DNA from: Marinobacterium marinum
Lineage (GTDB): Bacteria; Pseudomonadota; Gammaproteobacteria; Pseudomonadales; Balneatricaceae
Assembly: GCF_013868415.1 (NCBI RefSeq)
Contig: NZ_JACEMT010000041.1
Coordinates: 248,001 to 312,000 of the forward strand
Length of the DNA: 64,000 bases
Reading direction: 5' to 3'
This document shows positions 18,643 through 28,225 of this stretch, in pieces (within the stretch, counting starts at the first letter, position 1; each line of letters begins with the position of its first letter). The notes under the pieces were generated by a model. That model was not told where the DNA came from. It saw only the letters and a program-made list of their open reading frames with translations, and did no database searches. The translations under genes were made by a program, and so were the position numbers.

Positions 18643-20049
18643 TCAGTACGATTCAGGCAGCTGATCCTTGACTGTCCACAGAATCTCCTCTGCCACTATG
18701 GCAGGTGCTTCCAGACCGTCTTCATTCATGACACTCAGGAATACTCCCGAGCGCGTACGGTTCATTTTCAACTGATAACGGCCAGTATGCTCGTAATAGC
18801 CGGTTTCGGCATTAAAGTCACCGTTACTGTCTTCACTGCCGAAGACATACACCACCTTGCCGGCAAACCAGATTTTATAGCCCTTCCGGTTGGCAGGGTT
18901 GTCCGGGTCAGAAAGCTCCGTACTCAACTCACCTTCTTCATCCTGACGCTCATTGGACGGTACAGCGCCAATCGCACTGTAGCGTACCCCGCCTTCCTCG
19001 GCTTCATCCCCCCCCAATGCGGCACTGATCATGCTGGTGTCCAACTTGATGTCACCACGATCAGAGTGCAGCCATTCGAAGAAGCCCATTTTCTCGGTTT
19101 CTTCAAAGGGTGTCGTCGTCGTGTAAGTCAAATAGAAAATGCCGGCAGCCTGATCACGTGTACCCACATCGACATCCGCAGCATCAAGCGCTGCATCCAC
19201 CTGAGCCCAGGCTGAATCGATGGAGGTGCTGATCTTGAGTACCGGGTTGCCGCGGGAATCACGACCCAACAATGGGCGGTCGGCGGTTTTCTGCTGCAGA
19301 GCCACCAGCGTGTTGGCAGTTTGCGGCGAGCCTGCTTTGCTCAAGTAGCGCAGCAGCTCAAACATCATGTCAGACTTGTAACTCACGTCCTGTGCCTGCC
19401 GGTCCCAGTCGATACCAGCCACTTCGGCCTCTTCCGGGTACTGAACATGCTTGAGACGAACAGCCGTACGGCCATAATCTTCCGGATCCGGCCTCAGAGT
19501 CATACGCAGCTTGTTGCGGGTCGGCCCCTCAACATCCTGCAATGTCAGCCGCTTGACCCACAGGTCAACAAAACTGTAGTCGCGACCATCCAATACGATC
19601 CAGTCTGTTTCCATTACCCCCTGGCGAGGATCAAAACGCACGATATCGATGTCGTTGAAAGCCCAGAAATCCTGTGCCTTCAACCAGACATCGGCGATAG
19701 GCTCATCAACCAGAATGACCTTTTCACCCTCGATGCGTCGAAAGTTCACGCTGTCTGTGCCTGAGTCGGCGTAGAAAAACTCCGGCCGCGGCACTTCGAA
19801 ACTCCCATCACTCTGGGTCGCTGTCGCCCCGACATGCGGCACAACAAGCTGCTCCTGCATTTCCTTGGCTCGCAGGTGCGGGGGCAGCTGCAAACGTCCG
19901 CTCTTCCTGGCCAGCTCATAGTCCTGACTGCGGTCACGAATAACGCCGCTTTCGCCATAAATCGGGTTTTTGTCGACCATGCTGCAACCCGTCAGCGCAA
20001 CGGAGATCGCCAGCGCCAGCGGAAGATAGGTGGTCCGAAGTGTAGTCAT
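18643..20049 (-). CDS. bamC: Outer membrane assembly lipoprotein BamC (NlpB), long form
   Basis: 468 residues from the ATG at 20049, preceded by AGGACTAGG. The lipoprotein signal ends in lipobox LTGC (Cys22). The mature N-terminus YGESGVIRDRSQDYELA matches the unstructured BamC segment that lies on BamD. Two helix-grip domains follow, separated by an insert rich in Glu, Asp and Gly (about residues 345-390). E. coli BamC is 344 residues, so this one is clearly longer. It is part of the BAM complex that inserts beta-barrels such as the porin encoded here. It lies 11 bases after dapA, the classical dapA-bamC operon. Confidence 0.9.
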   Translation of the reverse strand: MTTLRTTYLPLALAISVALTGCSMVDKNPIYGESGVIRDRSQDYELARKSGRLQLPPHLRAKEMQEQLVVPHVGATATQSDGSFEVPRPEFFYADSGTDSVNFRRIEGEKVILVDEPIADVWLKAQDFWAFNDIDIVRFDPRQGVMETDWIVLDGRDYSFVDLWVKRLTLQDVEGPTRNKLRMTLRPDPEDYGRTAVRLKHVQYPEEAEVAGIDWDRQAQDVSYKSDMMFELLRYLSKAGSPQTANTLVALQQKTADRPLLGRDSRGNPVLKISTSIDSAWAQVDAALDAADVDVGTRDQAAGIFYLTYTTTTPFEETEKMGFFEWLHSDRGDIKLDTSMISAALGGDEAEEGGVRYSAIGAVPSNERQDEEGELSTELSDPDNPANRKGYKIWFAGKVVYVFGSEDSNGDFNAETGYYEHTGRYQLKMNRTRSGVFLSVMNEDGLEAPAIVAEEILWTVKDQLPESY

Positions 20050-20060
20050 GCCTAGTCCTG

Positions 20061-20936
20061 TTAGATGATGCCAGCTTCGTGCAGAGAGTCGCGTACCAGT
20101 GTCTGATACTGCTCGGACAATACCGTCAGCGGCAAACGAATACCCTGACCGATCAAGTTCATTTCGGCCATCGCCCACTTCACCGGAATCGGATTGGCTT
20201 CAACAAACAGATTGGTATGCAGCGGCATCAGCTTCTGCTGCAGGGCACGCGCCGCTTCCGTTTCTCCGGCCAGACCCAGACGGCACAGTTCGGCCATTTC
20301 AGCCGGGGCCACATTGGCGGTCACAGAAATATTACCCTGGCCGCCTTTCAGGATCAGTTCAATGGCTGTCGCATCATCGCCTGAATAGATGGCGAAATCC
20401 GTTGGCACCTTGGCGATCAGTTCAGCCGCACGCTCCAGATCGCCTGTCGCTTCCTTGATACCGACGATATTATCGATCTGCGCCAAACGGCAGACAGTTT
20501 CCGGCAGGATATCGCAACATGTACGACCCGGTACGTTATACAGAATTTGTGGAATGGAAACTGCTTCAGCAATCGCCTTGAAGTGCTGGTACAGGCCTTC
20601 CTGGGTCGGCTTGTTATAGTACGGGGTTACCAGCAGACAAGCGTCGGCACCGGCCTTGGCAGCACGTTCGGTGAGGTCGATAGCTTCCCGGGTCGAGTTG
20701 GCACCAGTACCCGCAATGACCGGAATACGGCCATTAACACGCTTGATGATGGCCTTGATGACTTCCAGGTGCTCATCATAGTCCAGCGTGGGAGACTCGC
20801 CTGTTGTGCCCACGGCAACAATTGAGTCGGTGCCCTTCTCGATATGGAGATCCACAACTTTATCCAGGGCAGCCCAATCAATCTCGCCATTGTCTGTCAT
20901 CGGGGTCACGAGCGCTACAATACTGCCGCGAATCAT
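20061..20936 (-). CDS. dapA: 4-hydroxy-tetrahydrodipicolinate synthase
   Basis: 291 residues from the ATG at 20936, with a GGAG site seven bases upstream; longer in-frame starts exist but lack such a site. The protein is a TIM barrel with [10 protein letters not shown], the catalytic Tyr in [19 protein letters not shown] and the Schiff-base Lys in [12 protein letters not shown]. It condenses pyruvate with aspartate semialdehyde, the first step of lysine and meso-diaminopimelate synthesis. The length is within one residue of E. coli DapA. It is followed by bamC. Confidence 0.96.
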   Translation of the reverse strand: MIRGSIVALVTPMTDNGEIDWAALDKVVDLHIEKGTDSIVAVGTTGESPTLDYDEHLEVIKAIIKRVNGRIPVIAGTGANSTREAIDLTERAAKAGADACLLVTPYYNKPTQEGLYQHFKAIAEAVSIPQILYNVPGRTCCDILPETVCRLAQIDNIVGIKEATGDLERAAELIAKVPTDFAIYSGDDATAIELILKGGQGNISVTANVAPAEMAELCRLGLAGETEAARALQQKLMPLHTNLFVEANPIPVKWAMAEMNLIGQGIRLPLTVLSEQYQTLVRDSLHEAGII

Positions 20937-21109
20937 CTTTGTCTCCATCTGTCTGAGAACTCTCAACATGTGCATCATGCTACCGAGACCGGATCACGGC
21001 CTCAACCAGCAGGCACTTTTTTGATATCGTAAAAGCCGCATTCTAAACGAATTATGTGCACTGCGCGTAGTGGTGCAAAGCACTTTTTAGGAACCAAGGA
21101 CATTTCAAC

Positions 21110-21577
21110 ATGACTGCACCCGCTATCGGCGAGCCGATTGCCGACTTCACGGCACCTGCGACCAGCGACTCCGAAGTCTCTCTGAGCGCTCTCAAAGGCA
21201 AACATGTCGTCATCTATTTTTACCCCAAGGACAGCACACCGGGCTGCACAACCGAAGGGCAGGATTTCCGTGACCTGTACGATGAGTTCCAGGCACTGGA
21301 TACCGAAATCTTCGGCGTTTCACGGGACGGTTTGCGTAGTCACGAAAACTTCAAGAGTAAGCAGTCCTTCCCCTTCGAGCTGATCAGTGACAAGGAAGAA
21401 GCGCTGTGCCAACTGTTTGATGTTATCAAACTGAAAAAAATGTACGGACGCGAATACATGGGACTGGAGCGCAGCACCTTCCTGATCGATAAGTCGGGCA
21501 CCCTGCGCCAAGAGTGGCGCAAGGTGAAGGTCAAAGGTCACGCAGCAGAGGTTCTGGAAGCCGTCAAGGCGCTCTGA
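21110..21577 (+). CDS. bcp: Thiol peroxidase, Bcp/PrxQ type
   Basis: 155 residues with a thioredoxin-like fold. The peroxidatic Cys46 is in PKDSTPGCTTEGQDFRD. The second cysteine that many Bcp proteins have five residues later is replaced (GQ at that place), so it is of the one-Cys type or uses another cysteine such as the one near residue 100 (EEALCQLF). It reduces hydrogen peroxide and organic hydroperoxides in the cytoplasm. It is divergent from dapA and convergent with perM. Confidence 0.92.
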   Translation: MTAPAIGEPIADFTAPATSDSEVSLSALKGKHVVIYFYPKDSTPGCTTEGQDFRDLYDEFQALDTEIFGVSRDGLRSHENFKSKQSFPFELISDKEEALCQLFDVIKLKKMYGREYMGLERSTFLIDKSGTLRQEWRKVKVKGHAAEVLEAVKAL

Positions 21578-21599
21578 ACCGATGCCAGGCCACCCCCGC

Positions 21600-22673
21600 T
21601 CAGTCGGAGGTGGCCACCCCCTCCTCCGCCGCCCTGGGCCAGGCACTGACAATGGCCTTCACCAACGTCGCCAGCGGAATGGCGAAGAATACACCCCAGA
21701 ACCCCCAGAAACTGCCAAATACCAACACTGCAACAATGATTGACACCGGGTGCAAATTAACCGCCTCGGAAAACAGCAGCGGCACCAGCACGTTGCCATC
21801 CAGGGCCTGAATAACACCATAGGCGATCATCACATACATGAAATCGCTGCTCCAACCCCATTGAAACAGTGCAATCAACATGACCGGCAACGTTGCCACG
21901 GTGGCACCAATATAGGGGATGACGACTGACAACCCAACCATGATCGCCAGCAGAGCCGCATAGTTAATCCCGAAAAAAATAAAGGTCACGTAACTGACCG
22001 CCCCCACGATCAGGATCTCGATGGCCTTGCCGCGTACATAGTTGGCAATCTGCTCATCCATCTCATGCCAGACCCGCGTCATCATTTGACGTTTTTCCGG
22101 CAGAAAAGCGGTCCATCCGCTCACGAGACTACGTCCATCCTTGAGAAAAAAGAACACCAGAATCGGCACCAGCACGACATAAATCAGCAGGGTGACGATG
22201 CCAGTGATCGAGTTCAGCGAAAACGTCAACACCCACTGACCCAGCCGACTCAATTCAGTCGCGGCAGCCGCAAACAGATCCTTGACCTGTGTTTCGGATA
22301 CCAGATCCGGGTAGCGCTGCGGCAACACCAGCAACTGCGCCTGCACCTCTGTCACCATACGCGGCGCTTCAGCAAACAGATTGACCAACTGCTGCCATAC
22401 GATTGGCAAGACAAACAACAGCAGCGCCGCCACAAACCCGACAAAAACCAGGAAGACTGCAATTACGGAGACAAGATGGCCGACACCACGCCGCTGAAGC
22501 CAATCAACGGCTCCCTGCATCAAAAATGCCAGAATCACACTGGCAATAACCGGCGCCAGAGGCTGACCCAGCATCCAGATAACCACCATGGCCCCGGCCA
22601 GCAGCAGAAACAGGAGCAATGCCTCTTCATCCGAGAAGTAACGATCGATCCATTTACTGAAAATTTTACGCAT
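21600..22673 (-). CDS. perM: AI-2E family transporter / PerM-like permease
   Basis: 357 residues with about seven to eight membrane helices and a periplasmic region around residues 100-140. The family traits are FLLLAGAMVVIWMLGQPLAPVIAS at the start and the core GLSVVIPYIGATVATLPVM with the Asp-containing VIQALDGNVLVPLLFSE. Some members export autoinducer-2 and others act in sodium/proton exchange; the substrate here is unknown. Its position near bepA resembles E. coli perM-bepA. It is nine bases after the tusA-like gene. Confidence 0.85.
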   Translation of the reverse strand: MRKIFSKWIDRYFSDEEALLLFLLLAGAMVVIWMLGQPLAPVIASVILAFLMQGAVDWLQRRGVGHLVSVIAVFLVFVGFVAALLLFVLPIVWQQLVNLFAEAPRMVTEVQAQLLVLPQRYPDLVSETQVKDLFAAAATELSRLGQWVLTFSLNSITGIVTLLIYVVLVPILVFFFLKDGRSLVSGWTAFLPEKRQMMTRVWHEMDEQIANYVRGKAIEILIVGAVSYVTFIFFGINYAALLAIMVGLSVVIPYIGATVATLPVMLIALFQWGWSSDFMYVMIAYGVIQALDGNVLVPLLFSEAVNLHPVSIIVAVLVFGSFWGFWGVFFAIPLATLVKAIVSAWPRAAEEGVATSD

Positions 22674-22681
22674 AGCTCACC

Positions 22682-22927
22682 TCAAGCGCTGTTACCGCGC
22701 CGAATCCAATACATGTAATGCTGATCATCACTGAACGTATGCAACAACTCATGGTCGGACACGTTAGTATAAGCAGGAAAGTCCCGTACCGAGCCTGCAT
22801 CCGTTGCAATGACTTTCAGCACCTGCCCCGGCGACAACTGATGCAACGCCAGTTTGGCCTTGAGTAATGGCATGGGACAGGCAAGTCCGCTGGCATCCAG
22901 CTCCTGATCATGTTCTGGAGGTCTCAT
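22682..22927 (-). CDS. TusA/SirA-like sulfur carrier protein
   Basis: 81 residues from the ATG at 22927, with AGGAG nine bases upstream. The family motif is DASGLACPMPLLKAK, with the sulfur-carrying Cys followed by Pro-Met-Pro. Proteins of this size accept persulfide sulfur for tRNA thiolation or other sulfur transfer. I do not assign it as TusA itself, because Pseudomonas-type genomes carry several paralogs and this one sits with perM rather than with other tus genes. It probably shares a message with perM. Confidence 0.85.
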   Translation of the reverse strand: MRPPEHDQELDASGLACPMPLLKAKLALHQLSPGQVLKVIATDAGSVRDFPAYTNVSDHELLHTFSDDQHYMYWIRRGNSA

Positions 22928-23019
22928 CTGCACGACTCCTGCGATACACTGGCCAGATATTTGAATGGTAGGCACTATATCATTAAACCCATGCCAGAAT
23001 AATTCGGAAGGCACCCGCA

Positions 23020-24465
23020 ATGCTCAAACGCATCACCATCGGCAGCGTACTGATTTCGTTACTGACAGCCCCATTTCCAGGACGCGCCGAAGAGCCCTTC
23101 AACCTGCCCCTTCTCAACGACGGCACATCCTCCGTCGTCAGCCTGGAAGACGAATATCGTCTCGGTCGCAACTGGGCGCGCATTTTGCGTGGCCAAGCCC
23201 CCATTCTAGATGATCCGATCACCTACCAGTATCTTGAGGACCTGCTGTGGCGCTTATTGCCCCACAGTCAGGTGCAAGATCGGCGACTCGAACTGTTTCT
23301 GCTGGCCAACCCCAGCTTCAACGCCTTTGCCGTGCCCGGCGGCGTGATCGGTGTCCACGGCGGTTTGATCATGGCTGCCGAAAGCGAAGGTGAACTGGCT
23401 TCGGTGATTGCGCATGAATTGGCACACCTCAGCCAGCGCCACTATGCCCAGCGCCTGGAAGAAGAGCGCCGCAACCGCCCCCTGATGCTGGCTGGCATGT
23501 TGGCCGGCATTCTGGTCTCTGCAGCCGACACACGCGGCGGCATGGCCGTCATCTCTTCGACCATGGGAGCCTCCGCCCACAACCAACTCGCTTTCAGCCG
23601 CCGCAATGAACAGGAAGCAGACCGCGTCGGGATGCAAACACTGGCTTCAGCCCGCTTTGACCCACACACCATGCCGCAGATGTTTGGCCGTCTGCAACGC
23701 AACTATCAGTTCTACGGCCAACGCCCCCCCGAGTTCCTGCTTACACATCCGGTGACCGAATCACGTATTGCCGATTCACTGAACCGTGCCAGCCAGCTTC
23801 CCCCTGTCACGACACCACCGCCCAGCATTGAATTTTCTCTGATCAAGGCTCGCATGGATGTACACTTTGCCGCCTCTCCCGGCAGCGCTCTGGAACACTT
23901 TCAGAACGCTTTCGACCGCACACCCAATGCCTACAGTCGCTATGGTCTGATGCTGGCCGCCATAGCCAGTCGCGACTCTACGCTTGCCCTGCGCACTTAC
24001 GAACAGATGCCACTGACACTGCGTCAGCACCCCTATGTCGAATTCAGTCGTATCGACGGTTTGCTCAATGCCGAGCAGCCCGCCGAGGCCCTGACACTGG
24101 CACGCACCCTTTTGGCGCTCTATCCCGACAGTCGCCCCGCACGCACACTACATGCACGCGCACTGCGCAGTAACGGCCAGCTAAAACCGGCCTTGCGAGA
24201 GTACAAATCACTGGCCCGCGATTTCCCTACCGACGCCGAGCTCTGGTTTCAGATTGCCGAAACGGAAGGTCTGGCAGGCAATACCTTGGGTGTTCATGAG
24301 GCACGTATCGAGTATTTCATGCTGACTGCCCAATTGGATCTGGCACTTAAGCAGATCACCTATGCACGTCGTGGAACAGGGCTGACCGCTTCCGACACAG
24401 CCCGTCTGGACCAGCGTGAGCAGGAGGCTCTCGCGCTGCGAAAGGAAATGAAAGAACAATTCTGA
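23020..24465 (+). CDS. bepA: Periplasmic M48 metalloprotease/chaperone BepA-like, with TPR repeats
   Basis: 481 residues. The signal peptide (ITIGSVLISLLTAPFPGRA) is followed by an M48 peptidase domain with zinc motif HELAHLSQRH at about residues 131-140 and the third ligand in RRNEQEADRVG. The C-terminal half carries TPR-like helical repeats (about 280-470). BepA checks outer membrane proteins, above all LptD, during assembly by BAM and removes stalled ones. It is divergent from the tusA-like gene and perM. Length agrees with E. coli BepA (487). Confidence 0.93.
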   Translation: MLKRITIGSVLISLLTAPFPGRAEEPFNLPLLNDGTSSVVSLEDEYRLGRNWARILRGQAPILDDPITYQYLEDLLWRLLPHSQVQDRRLELFLLANPSFNAFAVPGGVIGVHGGLIMAAESEGELASVIAHELAHLSQRHYAQRLEEERRNRPLMLAGMLAGILVSAADTRGGMAVISSTMGASAHNQLAFSRRNEQEADRVGMQTLASARFDPHTMPQMFGRLQRNYQFYGQRPPEFLLTHPVTESRIADSLNRASQLPPVTTPPPSIEFSLIKARMDVHFAASPGSALEHFQNAFDRTPNAYSRYGLMLAAIASRDSTLALRTYEQMPLTLRQHPYVEFSRIDGLLNAEQPAEALTLARTLLALYPDSRPARTLHARALRSNGQLKPALREYKSLARDFPTDAELWFQIAETEGLAGNTLGVHEARIEYFMLTAQLDLALKQITYARRGTGLTASDTARLDQREQEALALRKEMKEQF

Positions 24466-24561
24466 CTCTCGCAGGCGAGACACGAGAAACAACGGCCCGA
24501 ACAGCCGACTGGTTGAAGCGGCGTCATGCCGCGAGTCTGGAAATGGTGACGAATGTCAAAC

Positions 24562-24591
24562 GCCCACCGGTAGCTCAGGATACCGGCGGGC
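24562..24591 (-). terminator. Hairpin between bepA and nadA, probable terminator of nadA
   Basis: On the minus strand GCCCGCCGGTA pairs with TACCGGTGGGC over 11 bp with one G-T pair and an eight-base loop, 24 bases after the nadA stop. Only a short T run (GTTTGACATT) follows, so function as an intrinsic terminator is uncertain. Confidence 0.45.
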
Positions 24592-24614
24592 ACAAGACTG
24601 TGCAGCCTCGTTGC

Positions 24615-25658
24615 TCAACTGGCCGAGAAGTCCAGCATTCGCTGCAGTGGTCGACGTGCGCGCACCATCAGGTCCTCATCCACCAGAATCTCATCGGTGC
24701 CATTTTCCAGTGCAGACAGGATATTATCCAGCCCATTCATGGCCATCCACGGACAATGGGCGCAGCTGCGACAGGCCGCACCGGAACCACCGGTCGGCGC
24801 TTCCAGAAAGCGTTTGCCTGGAGCAGCCTGCTGCATCTTGTAAAAGATCCCGCGATCGGTCGCCACAATCAGTGTTTCATTGGGCAACTCCTGAGCCGAC
24901 TTGATCAACTGACTGGTTGAACCGACAGCATCGGCAATTTCCACCACCGCATCCGGCGATTCAGGATGAACCAGCACAGCTGCATCCGGATAAACCTGTT
25001 TGAGATCCAGAATACCCTTCGCCTTGAACTCTTCGTGCACGATGCAACTGCCATCCCACAGAAGCATATCGACGCCGGTTTCCTTACGGATATATTCACC
25101 CAAGTGCTTGTCCGGCGCCCAAATAATCTTCTTGCCCTGATCCGCCAAGTGTTCGGCAACCTGCAGCGCAATACTGGATGTCACAACCCAGTCCGCACGC
25201 GCCTTGACCGCTGCTGAAGTATTGGCATACACCACCACCTCATGGTCAGGATGCTGGTCGCAGAATGCAGCAAATTCGTCAGCGGGACAGCCAATATCCA
25301 GTGAGCAGGTTGCTTCAAGCGTCGGCATCAGAATCCGCTTTTCGGGATTCAGAATCTTGGCCGTTTCACCCATAAAGCGAACACCAGCCACAATCAGCGT
25401 AGATGCCGAATGACGAGAGCCGAAACGCGCCATTTCAAGCGAATCAGCGACACAACCACCGGTTTCGTCCGCCAACTGCTGAATCAGGTCATCAGTATAA
25501 TAATGCGCAACAAGACAAGCATCCTTCTCGATTAAGAGACGACGAATCTTGTCCTTGTACGCTTCGATTTCAGCCGATCCCATCTGCTGCGGCAGGTGCT
25601 CATGCGCAAAGTGCTCCTGTACCAGGATGCGATCATCAATATCTTGCTTACTCAACAT
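24615..25658 (-). CDS. nadA: Quinolinate synthase A
   Basis: 347 residues from the ATG at 25658; the ribosome site is weak, and an ATG at 25673 is an alternative. The three cysteines that hold the 4Fe-4S cluster are in [26 protein letters not shown] and [12 protein letters not shown]. Other family segments are [15 protein letters not shown] and [14 protein letters not shown]. It condenses iminoaspartate with dihydroxyacetone phosphate to quinolinate in NAD synthesis. It lies downstream of queC and two tRNA-Lys genes. Confidence 0.95.
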   Translation of the reverse strand: MLSKQDIDDRILVQEHFAHEHLPQQMGSAEIEAYKDKIRRLLIEKDACLVAHYYTDDLIQQLADETGGCVADSLEMARFGSRHSASTLIVAGVRFMGETAKILNPEKRILMPTLEATCSLDIGCPADEFAAFCDQHPDHEVVVYANTSAAVKARADWVVTSSIALQVAEHLADQGKKIIWAPDKHLGEYIRKETGVDMLLWDGSCIVHEEFKAKGILDLKQVYPDAAVLVHPESPDAVVEIADAVGSTSQLIKSAQELPNETLIVATDRGIFYKMQQAAPGKRFLEAPTGGSGAACRSCAHCPWMAMNGLDNILSALENGTDEILVDEDLMVRARRPLQRMLDFSAS

Positions 25659-25818
25659 AGTTCTGGTTCTTATCATCCAGCGGGTTGATGCCATTGAGGG
25701 CAAAAATAACGGGGCGAGGATTATACCATAGTTGGGCCGGGGTTAACCCTCTGATTCAGCTCATCGCTTGAATCAAGAGCATTTGCCTTACATTGACTGT
25801 AACAGAAAAAGGATAAAA

Positions 25819-25894
25819 TGGTGGGTCGTATAGGACTCGAACCTATGACCAATTGGTTAAAAGCCAACTGCTCTACCAACTGAGCTAACGACCC
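25819..25894 (-). tRNA. tRNA-Lys (anticodon TTT), second copy
   Basis: 76 bases with encoded CCA. On the minus strand it starts GGGTCGTTAGCTCAG, with anticodon loop CTTTTAA and T-arm GGTTCGAGTCC. It is identical over its whole length to the copy at 25935-26010. Confidence 0.97.
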
Positions 25895-25934
25895 ACAAAG
25901 AAACCAGACAGACAGCCTGATTTTTGAAGGGTAA

Positions 25935-26010
25935 TGGTGGGTCGTATAGGACTCGAACCTATGACCAATTGGTTAAAAGCCAACTGCTCTACCAACTGAG
26001 CTAACGACCC
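25935..26010 (-). tRNA. tRNA-Lys (anticodon TTT), first copy
   Basis: 76 bases with encoded CCA, identical to the copy 40 bases downstream. It is the promoter-proximal member of a two-tRNA unit, with a good promoter at 26023-26050. Confidence 0.97.
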
Positions 26011-26022
26011 GATGGGCTGCGC

Positions 26023-26050
26023 ATTTTACGCCATCTCTGGAGAATGACAA
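26023..26050 (-). promoter_or_regulatory. Promoter of the tRNA-Lys pair
   Basis: On the minus strand TTGTCA (26045-26050) and TAAAAT (26023-26028) are 16 bases apart and lie 12 bases before the first tRNA. A GC-rich stretch (GCGCAGCCC) follows the -10 box, as is common in stable RNA promoters under stringent control. Confidence 0.65.
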
Positions 26051-26068
26051 CCCCTTTTCTTACATTTT

Positions 26069-26749
26069 TTACATATAACGCGTACTGTCGGCCACACCGG
26101 CGTCGACAAAGCCTTTGGCGCGCAGTCGACAGCTGTCACAGCGACCACAGGCCCGCCCCTCATCATCGGCCTGATAGCAGGAAACCGTGAACGCATAATC
26201 TATACCCAGCCGAGTGCCTTCACGGATGATATCGGCTTTGGTCAAATCCATCAGCGGCGCTTCAATATGAATGGGGTCACCACACACGCCACGACGCGTC
26301 GCCAGATTCGCCATCGTTTCAAAAGCGGCAACGAATTCCGGTCTGCAATCGGGATAACCCGAGTAATCTACGGCATTGACACCGATAAAAATAGCATCAG
26401 CCTCCAGCACCTCGGCCCAGCCCAGCGCAAGCGACAGAAACACCGTATTCCGCGCTGGTACGTAGGTAACCGGTACACCTTCAGTTTCGCCTTCAGGAAC
26501 TTCGATACTGGTATCGGTCAACGCTGAGCCGCCAAAGTCTTCCAGATGCAAGCGCAGCACCCGATGATCAGCAACACCCAACTGCTCAGCAATATTTCTG
26601 GCTGCATTCAACTCGGTCACAGAGCGCTGCCCATAGTCAAAACTGAGCACATGACACTCATACCCACGATCCTGAGCCATGGCCAACGCCGTAGCAGAGT
26701 CCAGCCCCCCCGAGAGCAGCACAACCGCTCGCTTTACATCTTGTTTCAT
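26069..26749 (-). CDS. queC: 7-cyano-7-deazaguanine synthase
   Basis: 226 residues from the ATG at 26749, preceded by TTGGGA. The PP-loop ATPase motif is [15 protein letters not shown]. The zinc-binding cysteines near the C-terminus are in [17 protein letters not shown]. It converts 7-carboxy-7-deazaguanine to preQ0 in queuosine biosynthesis. It begins 15 bases after cpoB, so it is probably the last gene of the Tol-Pal message. queE, often a neighbour, is not in this position here. Confidence 0.95.
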   Translation of the reverse strand: MKQDVKRAVVLLSGGLDSATALAMAQDRGYECHVLSFDYGQRSVTELNAARNIAEQLGVADHRVLRLHLEDFGGSALTDTSIEVPEGETEGVPVTYVPARNTVFLSLALGWAEVLEADAIFIGVNAVDYSGYPDCRPEFVAAFETMANLATRRGVCGDPIHIEAPLMDLTKADIIREGTRLGIDYAFTVSCYQADDEGRACGRCDSCRLRAKGFVDAGVADSTRYM

Positions 26750-26764
26750 TAGTCCCAATCTTTG

Positions 26765-27583
26765 TTACGGCTTCAGATAACCACGTGCAAGATCTGCCGC
26801 AGGTGCCTGCGGATATTCCTGCACCACTCGTTGCATAAGCTGACGCGCCTTGGCTGTATTGCCACTCCGGCCCGCCAGCACGCCCAATTTGTACAGTGCG
26901 TCCGCTGCCTTGCCATGCTGACCAAAACGGTCAACCACCCGGTTGAACGCGGCCTCCGACTCAGCCGTCTTCTGCTGGGCCATGTAGACCTCACCCAACC
27001 AGTACCAGGCATTGGGCTGAAAAACGCTTTCCGGGTAGCGGTCGACAAAGGCCTTGAACTCGCCTTCGGCCGCCGCAAAATCACGTGATCGAACCTTGGC
27101 AAACGCTGCGTTATAGGCCTGCTCTTCCTGTGCCCCACTGGCATTTTCAGGCGGCACAACAGGAGCCGCCGCTCGCTCGCCGGAAACCGATACTTCGTCA
27201 GATGCGGCCAAGCGACCACTGCCGGTCTCAACAGACGCAGCCGCCCCCGCGTCTTCCGTCAACGACATGCCGGCACCTTCCGGCAGATGCTGAAACAGCA
27301 AACCGATCCGCTTGTCCATATCCCGGTAGCGGTCACGCTGCTGACTTTCCAAGCGGTCCAGACGATACTGCTGCTGCTCGATGGTTCCGCGCAGACTGCG
27401 CACTTCATCCTGCAGCTGTTGCAGCATGAAGAACATCTCATTCTGAGCAGACAGGCGAGGCTGAGCACCAGCCCCACCGCCCGTTCCGGCCTCTGAAATT
27501 TCGACCACAGTAACCGGCGCCGCCTGCACATTCAATACAGACAGCGCCAGCGCCGCAATCAATAGCTGGCGAGAACCTTTCAT
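26765..27583 (-). CDS. cpoB: Tol-Pal system protein CpoB (YbgF)
   Basis: 272 residues. The signal peptide ends near VQAAPV. A coiled-coil trimerisation segment at about residues 50-95 is rich in Gln and Arg (LRGTIEQQQYRLDRLESQQ). A flexible linker follows, then three TPR repeats from about 155 to the end, with AFNRVVDRFGQHGKAADALYKLG. It links outer membrane constriction by Tol-Pal to peptidoglycan synthesis by PBP1B during division. It is four bases after pal and 15 bases before queC. Confidence 0.93.
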   Translation of the reverse strand: MKGSRQLLIAALALSVLNVQAAPVTVVEISEAGTGGGAGAQPRLSAQNEMFFMLQQLQDEVRSLRGTIEQQQYRLDRLESQQRDRYRDMDKRIGLLFQHLPEGAGMSLTEDAGAAASVETGSGRLAASDEVSVSGERAAAPVVPPENASGAQEEQAYNAAFAKVRSRDFAAAEGEFKAFVDRYPESVFQPNAWYWLGEVYMAQQKTAESEAAFNRVVDRFGQHGKAADALYKLGVLAGRSGNTAKARQLMQRVVQEYPQAPAADLARGYLKP

Positions 27584-27586
27584 TGC

Positions 27587-28129
27587 TTACTTACTCAGGT
27601 ACTTAAGCTCAACGCGACGGTTCTTGGACCATGATGCCGCATCGTGCCCCAGCACCGCCGGCTTTTCTTCACCGTAGCTGACCGTTTCAACCTGGTTCGC
27701 AGATACACCATTCACGACCAGCAGACGCTCAACGGCCTGGGCACGACGCTCACCCAGTGCGATGTTGTATTCGCGGGTACCGCGCTCATCCGCATGACCT
27801 TCCAGGCGAACGGAGGCCGAGGGGTTTTGTGCCAGATAGCGTGCATGCGCTTCCAGATCGGCAAAACCGTCCTGACGCACAACAGACTGGTCAAAATCGA
27901 AGTAAAACACGGTACGCAACTGCTTCAGGTCTTCAGCCGTCACAACGGCACCACCGCTCAGACTGCCACCAGACGTGCCATAACTATTGGCGCCGCCAGC
28001 CTGTTCACCCGCCCCAGCACCTGCACCCATGCCTTCGGCATCAGTTGTTGTGCTAGTAGTGCTACAGCCCGCTGCCCAGATCATGGCCGCAGAAACAATC
28101 ACGGATTTGGTCAGGTTGCCTACCTGCAT
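27587..28129 (-). CDS. pal: Peptidoglycan-associated lipoprotein Pal
   Basis: 180 residues. The lipobox is AAGC (Cys22), followed by a Gly/Ala/Ser-rich linker and an OmpA-like peptidoglycan-binding domain from about residue 68. The latter has FYFDFDQSVVRQDGF and the binding segment LEGHADERGTREYNIALGERRA, with the Asp and Arg that hold diaminopimelate. It anchors the outer membrane to the cell wall and binds TolB. Confidence 0.96.
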   Translation of the reverse strand: MQVGNLTKSVIVSAAMIWAAGCSTTSTTTDAEGMGAGAGAGEQAGGANSYGTSGGSLSGGAVVTAEDLKQLRTVFYFDFDQSVVRQDGFADLEAHARYLAQNPSASVRLEGHADERGTREYNIALGERRAQAVERLLVVNGVSANQVETVSYGEEKPAVLGHDAASWSKNRRVELKYLSK

Positions 28130-28186
28130 GTTGTATCCCCTGTATTAAGTATTGGTATCATTTATTGGATTATAATAGTCAGACAA

Positions 28187-28216
28187 GGGAGTTTAGCACT
28201 TCTACACTAAACTCCC
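28187..28216 (-). terminator. Hairpin in the tolB-pal gap
   Basis: On the minus strand GGGAGTTTAG pairs perfectly with CTAAACTCCC over 10 bp, nine bases after the tolB stop. The tail TTGTCT is only partly T-rich. A perfect TATAAT follows at the place expected for a pal promoter. It may act as an attenuator that sets Pal apart from TolB, or protect the upstream message end. Confidence 0.5.
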
Positions 28217-28225
28217 GTTACTGCC

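Noticed and set aside
25819-26010. Direct repeat of 76 bases considered as a mobile or CRISPR-like repeat
   Set aside because: The repeats are two complete identical tRNA-Lys genes with a promoter upstream.
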